Below the pieces are notes generated by a model. That model had not been told where the DNA came from and searched no databases. It saw only the letters and a list, made by a program, of their open reading frames with translations. Below, in pieces: positions 59,621-64,000 of a stretch of DNA of 64,000 nt (position 1 is the first letter of the stretch; each line of letters opens with the position of its first letter). The stretch is from Nautilus pompilius. Lineage: Eukaryota; Mollusca; Cephalopoda; Nautilida; Nautilidae. A program made the position numbers and the translations under genes. The stretch spans positions 124,001 through 188,000 of the forward strand of contig JACATO010000337.1 in assembly GCA_018389105.1 (NCBI GenBank), in the 5' to 3' direction.

Positions 59621-60900
59621 CTGAAGTAAAATAGAAAAGACTATGACACCACATGTTTTCGTTCTCGGTAGACACAGGGTATCATCTACTTTTTTTCCCT
59701 TTGCTGGAGTGGAAAGGAGGAAAACTGTTAGGAATAATGATACTACAGAATGTCTTGTAGAGCTAAACACGTACAGACACCACCAAGTTCAGCAAAAACT
59801 GCGAGAACAGATAGTGATGTGGCTACAATAGAGATACCACCTGGAAGACTGGCATCAAAAGATTACATACAAGGGACATTCAACTGAAACCTAACTGGAT
59901 ACCATTAAGATTATGCTATTTCAGCTGTTTCATCTAGATAAGTAATTGTTTCGGAGGAGGAGAGTTCAATATTCTCTCATGGAAGGGGTTAGCCAGGATG
60001 TTAATGAGCTGAGGATGGTTGTGGAGTGTTATCACCAACAAAATAAAAAGGGATAGACCCCATCATGATCTTCAAATAATGCAAAAAATGTGTTATCGTT
60101 GGCATGCAGATTTAATCTACTGACTATTTTGATGGTTAGTTTGACTCACTGGTAAATGGTTGTTTTACTAAAATTTAAATAATGCAAAATGGCAATAAGC
60201 ATGGCTGCCTTTGAAACAGACTTACTACAAATAACATAATTAATTATTGTATAGCTTTACCTTGATTTTCGTTTTAAGAAATAAAATGGTTTTATTTTTT
60301 ATTTAATCAGTGCTTACAGTAAAGATTTTAGAACCTGTATTTTTTTCAATAACGTCTTTCTGTTATTTTTCTTAATAATACAAAATCAATTTTTTTTCAA
60401 TGAAAAGATAGCAAACTTTACATGTCTAATATCCACATTTACATGCAGTCTATAATTCCCCTAGAAACTATGCCTTATCATGACTGTATATACCAGATAT
60501 TTCATAAACAGATCAGAAAACGTGTATTAAACATCATTATTATTCAAATCATAGACCATAGTCAGATATTTTAATTATGCATGCAGATCTGGATAAGTCT
60601 TGATGTTATTAATAGTTAGGTCATATAGAAAAAGACAGTCACATCTCTGAACTCAAGCTGGCAGCTGCTTGTCCCTGTTATTGTAGGCACTCCTGTGGAA
60701 TTATAATCAAGATATATAGTTCAGAAAATAAAATCAAATGTATGCTCTAACACACCTTTCCAAAGATCAGATTGAGCAAAATATAACTCAGAGAAATGGA
60801 ATACATAAATTAGAAATGTTTGTTGTGATGGCCTATTATGACAGACGTTTTCCAATGAAAGAATTTGTTGGGTAAAAAACAGATCATGCATATAGAACTA
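59621..60900. other. probable ZIP 5' intron
   Basis: Apart from the open frame discussed for 59621-59770, I see no coding signal. The stretch is AT-rich. Confidence 0.4.
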
Positions 60901-62069
60901 AACAAACAGCTATTTAAAAAAAATTAATATAAAGTGTCTAGTGTACCTGCTGTTTGGTTATCTCCCTCCTTCCTAGCTTCACCACCCACCACACACTTTG
61001 ATGCACACCTGAATCTCGTTAGTAAGGATACAGGTGTAAGAAAGCACTCAGCAACAATAAACCATTTTGGATTGTAGCTAATTTCAATGACAATTTTAGC
61101 CTCGCTGTATGTGACTGGATGGACCATAAGTTTGTTGATGACTCTTCATTTGCATAGCTGTTGACTAAAGGTCCATGATAGCCCAAATTCTTGCCACATA
61201 AACTCTTAAAATTTTGGCAAAGACTCCCCAAGTAGCTGTGATTGTGCCATGTTAAGTATCTTCCATATGAAACTAGATGGCAGTCTTATTTTATGGGACT
61301 GACATACTACTGAGCATTAATTTAGGCATTTGCTTTCTTTGTAGACAACTAAATATATCCACCAGTTTTCTTCTTATTAATATAAATTCACCAATCTACT
61401 GCCTATTTTCCAACTGCATTCAGTGCTTCTGATATACAGTAGTTTGGCTTGTTCTTTTTTCAAAAAAAATTAGGGTGCAGTACTTCTCCTTGAGGAACTA
61501 TTGTGTTTCATTTTTTTATAAGCTTACTCTTTTTATCTTCTAAGGTGAGTCTTGCTCTTCTGTAATGAAGAAATTGTATACATTTGTATCATTTGCTATA
61601 GTAACATTACTTGTTTCCACACACAGTCAATTACTTTCTATAGATTTATCCAAAATGTTAAAATAACGTGTTAGGGTTAGAAAGATCTTCAATTTCATAA
61701 GTTAAAAATTCTGTTTGATCTTGAGGTCTTAGCTGTATAGAAACTTGCCTGTTCATTGGCAGCAAATGGTTCTTCTCTAAACCCCTACACAGCTGGTTAA
61801 GCTTACTGCTTGATAGCAGAATGCTCTGATTAATCTTTTCCAATTTTTTAGAAATAGAACGATACACACTTTTCTCCATATCTGTGGAATTTCATATCAA
61901 CTCTAACTGATAATGAATACTGATAAAAGCATTTCTTTGGCTTGTTCCCCAAAATGAAATAATTTGTTCATTAGTGATATCATCAGGTCCAAGTGCCTGC
62001 TTGTTTTTCGGTTTTCTGAAAGTTATCTAGTTGCTGCATAGTGTTAGCTGCCTTCAAAGCCTCTTCTTG

Positions 62070-62260
62070 TGTGATGCAGCAGTTTATGGTTAGAGTACTG
62101 GAATGCTAGAATCAAGCGCACAAGTTGGAATCCTGATTAAGAACTGCTTAGTTTGATATGAGATACCCTTGTATGAGTTTTCTCCAATATTTAAAAATGA
62201 AGAATTCTTGAAGGGGCCTTATTAGGTTGGCCAAAATGGGAGCCCTTTAGATACTTTAGC
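62070..62260 (+). repeat. tRNA-derived SINE-like element nested in the LINE relic
   Basis: An A-box-like GGTTAGAGTACTGG (62088-62101) and a B-box-like AGTTGGAATCCT (62123-62134). The body has CTTAGTTTGAT and then GAGTTTTCTCC, both shared with the element at 23575-23840. This shared head-body order supports one family. Confidence 0.5.
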
Positions 62261-62734
62261 ACTAGTCAGTTTCTGGTATCACATACCCTCGCTTTTCCCC
62301 ATCCAACTAGTGTTTCAGCTGCTGGCACATTAAGGTTGAGTTCACCAAGGAATAAGACACCACCAACAATAACAATAAAGTTTCTTCTGGAGCAACTTTA
62401 CCTTGCTATCTTCATCATTTTCCTTCTTTTAATGGGATAGAATTTCCACCTTTCAGTCTTGTACAGAGTTACTCCTGTTTTTGCTGATGGTTTCTCCATT
62501 CTCTTTGAGAATTCTTCATTCAACTATTTTATCAATCTCTACAGTTTCCTACCATCTTGTTTCGTTGAGTTCCTTTGCAGTATGTATAACCTGGCATAAT
62601 TATATTTAGCTTTGGTATAATTATGAACAACATTGTTTTCCTGTAAACAGACTTCATCTTTTTTTTTCTTGCTGTCTTCAAGCACATTTTCAGTTTCCAT
62701 TGATGATACTATTCACATGCGTCACTAGTGGAAT

Positions 62735-62840
62735 TCAAACCAGTTAGCACACCAGATTCACAACCAAGAGGTTTCTGCTTCAAAACCCAACAGTGACACA
62801 TGTAAATCATCAATGGATACTAAAGATGTGACTGAAGATA
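62735..62840 (+). repeat. tRNA-SINE head fragment nested in the LINE relic
   Basis: AGTTAGCACACCAG (from 62742) is followed by GGTTTCTGCTTCAAAACCC (62770-62788), close in spacing and sequence to a tRNA A-box and B-box. No body is recognised. Confidence 0.35.
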
Positions 62841-63099
62841 CCAAGAGAATAAACATTACGAAATGTAGCAATAAAATTGCAATGACAAAGGTAACATTTC
62901 ACCATTAACCAGGTTATAATCCCCAACAAATAAAACCTTCCATAATAGGTGGAAAGAAAGCTTTAGTAATTTCCTTTGGATTCCTTTAGCATTCCAGTGT
63001 AGGATTTTTACTTCCTCATCTTGGGCTGAGTGCCAGACTAACCACCTGGCATCATAAATATGGCAACTGGTTACAGCCTCTAGCACTGGCAGATGGAGA

Positions 63100-64000
63100 A
63101 TAATACTTATCTTGCTATGATTTTTTGCACTGCCCAGTCCAATCTTTTTGTGATTTCCCTACTTCTCAAAATAAAACAGTAATTCCTCCAGTAACTTTGC
63201 CTAGGCCCCAATGAAAATGAAGACTCACTACACAAACACATTAGCACACCCAGCTGGTGAACTAGCACCAGGACTGGTTTTAGTATGCATTTGATGAGGT
63301 TGCAGTCTCATGGTCAACACTGAAAGCTGTTGTCTTCAGCAAGAAAGAGTTGCTATTTATATGGACTCTATACTTCGACCAGTTTGTCATGATTGTGCCT
63401 ACCAGAAGTTTAACACCCATCCATTAGGCTCTAATGGTCACTGAAGCACTGCTATTGTGAAAACTTCAAAAAAAAAATGTACATGGGTTAAACAATTTTA
63501 AGTCAAGCAATATTGCCTAGACTGCAAATAAAAAAACACAAAAGCATGATAATAAACTTCATTTTTAGATGTGAAAGGAAGCCCACACAAATGACTGGCA
63601 TGCCAAATCAAACTCAAGTCACCACTGGGCCACCAAATGGCAACTTTAGTTAATCCTGTAGAGTATTTATTTCTAACCGGTACAGCTTATTTACAGTTAT
63701 ATGCATAGAATGTGCTGTTGAATTAATAAAACTATTGTGGTTTACTACCTTTTTATCATCATCATTGGATACATCTGTGATTGTAAAAGTACTATAAATA
63801 ACAGAAGTTACATCAATTTAACTTTTTATCATGATTCACAATACAACAACTATATAAACAGTATAGCTATAAGGTGCTTACTGTAGACACAGAACTAATC
63901 AGAATTTTATAACTAATTTGACTGATAGTTTTACAAGGCTTGCTATCATTAATTCTGGCTAATCACATTTGAAATTCTCATCACAAGATATAACTTTCTC
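63100..64000. other. no gene seen
   Basis: AT-rich sequence to the window end. If the missing 5' exons of the ZIP gene are downstream in coordinate, they lie here unrecognised or beyond 64000. Confidence 0.4.

Larger units (their letters stand above)
60920..63095 (-). mobile_element. non-LTR retrotransposon relic (endonuclease then RT)
   Basis: Minus-strand pieces are in the order of a LINE with an APE endonuclease. At about 63000: EEVKILHWNAKGIQRKLLKL (compare ILQWNA-GI--K--EL), then VLFVGDYNLV (compare LLVGDFNAH). Between about 62020 and 61660: LGPDDITNEQI (compare GPDGI-NEM) and RPQDQTEFLTYEIED (compare STEDQ---LTQEIE). At about 61490: TIVPQGEVLHPNFF (compare GVPQGSVLSPLLF). A downstream tail runs to about 60950. 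Stops and frameshifts are many, and parts are missing. SINE-like pieces are nested inside at 62070-62260 and 62735-62840. I cannot fix the clade; a Jockey- or CR1-like element fits. Confidence 0.65.

Noticed and set aside
60660-60720. Possible ZIP 5' exon on the minus strand after TTCCACAG
   Set aside because: Frame is open only briefly, no donor GT follows in phase and the sequence does not match the ZIP ectodomain.

Overview
The window looks like genomic DNA from an invertebrate animal. It is AT-rich, coding segments are short and flanked by AG acceptors and GT donors, introns run to several kilobases, and C2H2 zinc-finger and ZIP-transporter exons sit among Tc1/mariner, Tigger, hAT and CR1-type relics, tRNA-like SINEs, microsatellites and minisatellites. 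A mollusc is plausible from the repeat mix, but this is inference; the sequence alone does not fix the species.

Left half (1-32 kb, + strand): exon-like open frames that begin at a splice acceptor, have no start codon suited to a complete protein, end in a stop and are followed by a poly(A) signal. They encode a basic Arg/Lys-rich domain (6932-7160), a seven-finger C2H2 array (11932-12826), a six-finger C2H2 array (18896-19700) and a psq-type helix-turn-helix block (30501-30948). All four begin with one base that completes a split codon, so all are compatible with the same upstream donor. The best reading is a set of alternative 3'-terminal exons of one complex transcription-factor locus whose shared 5' exons lie left of the window, as in insect lola, mod(mdg4) or broad. 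The psq block may instead be a decayed Tigger/Jerky transposon.

Right half (39-60 kb, - strand): seven exons with matching splice phases give about 425 residues of a SLC39A8/SLC39A14-type (ZIP8/ZIP14) metal transporter. It includes the diagnostic EELPHELGD motif of TM5 and HNFIDGL of TM4. Only the N-terminal ectodomain start is missing. Its introns carry a mariner with near-perfect ends, a Tc1 element with long inverted repeats, a Tigger relic and two minisatellites (about 37 x 37 bp and 8 x 39 bp). A non-LTR retrotransposon relic with nested SINE-like pieces lies at 60.9-63.1 kb. The two gene units are convergent, with opposed poly(A) signals near 32.5 kb.

The remaining sequence is AT-rich intronic or intergenic DNA in which I see no gene.
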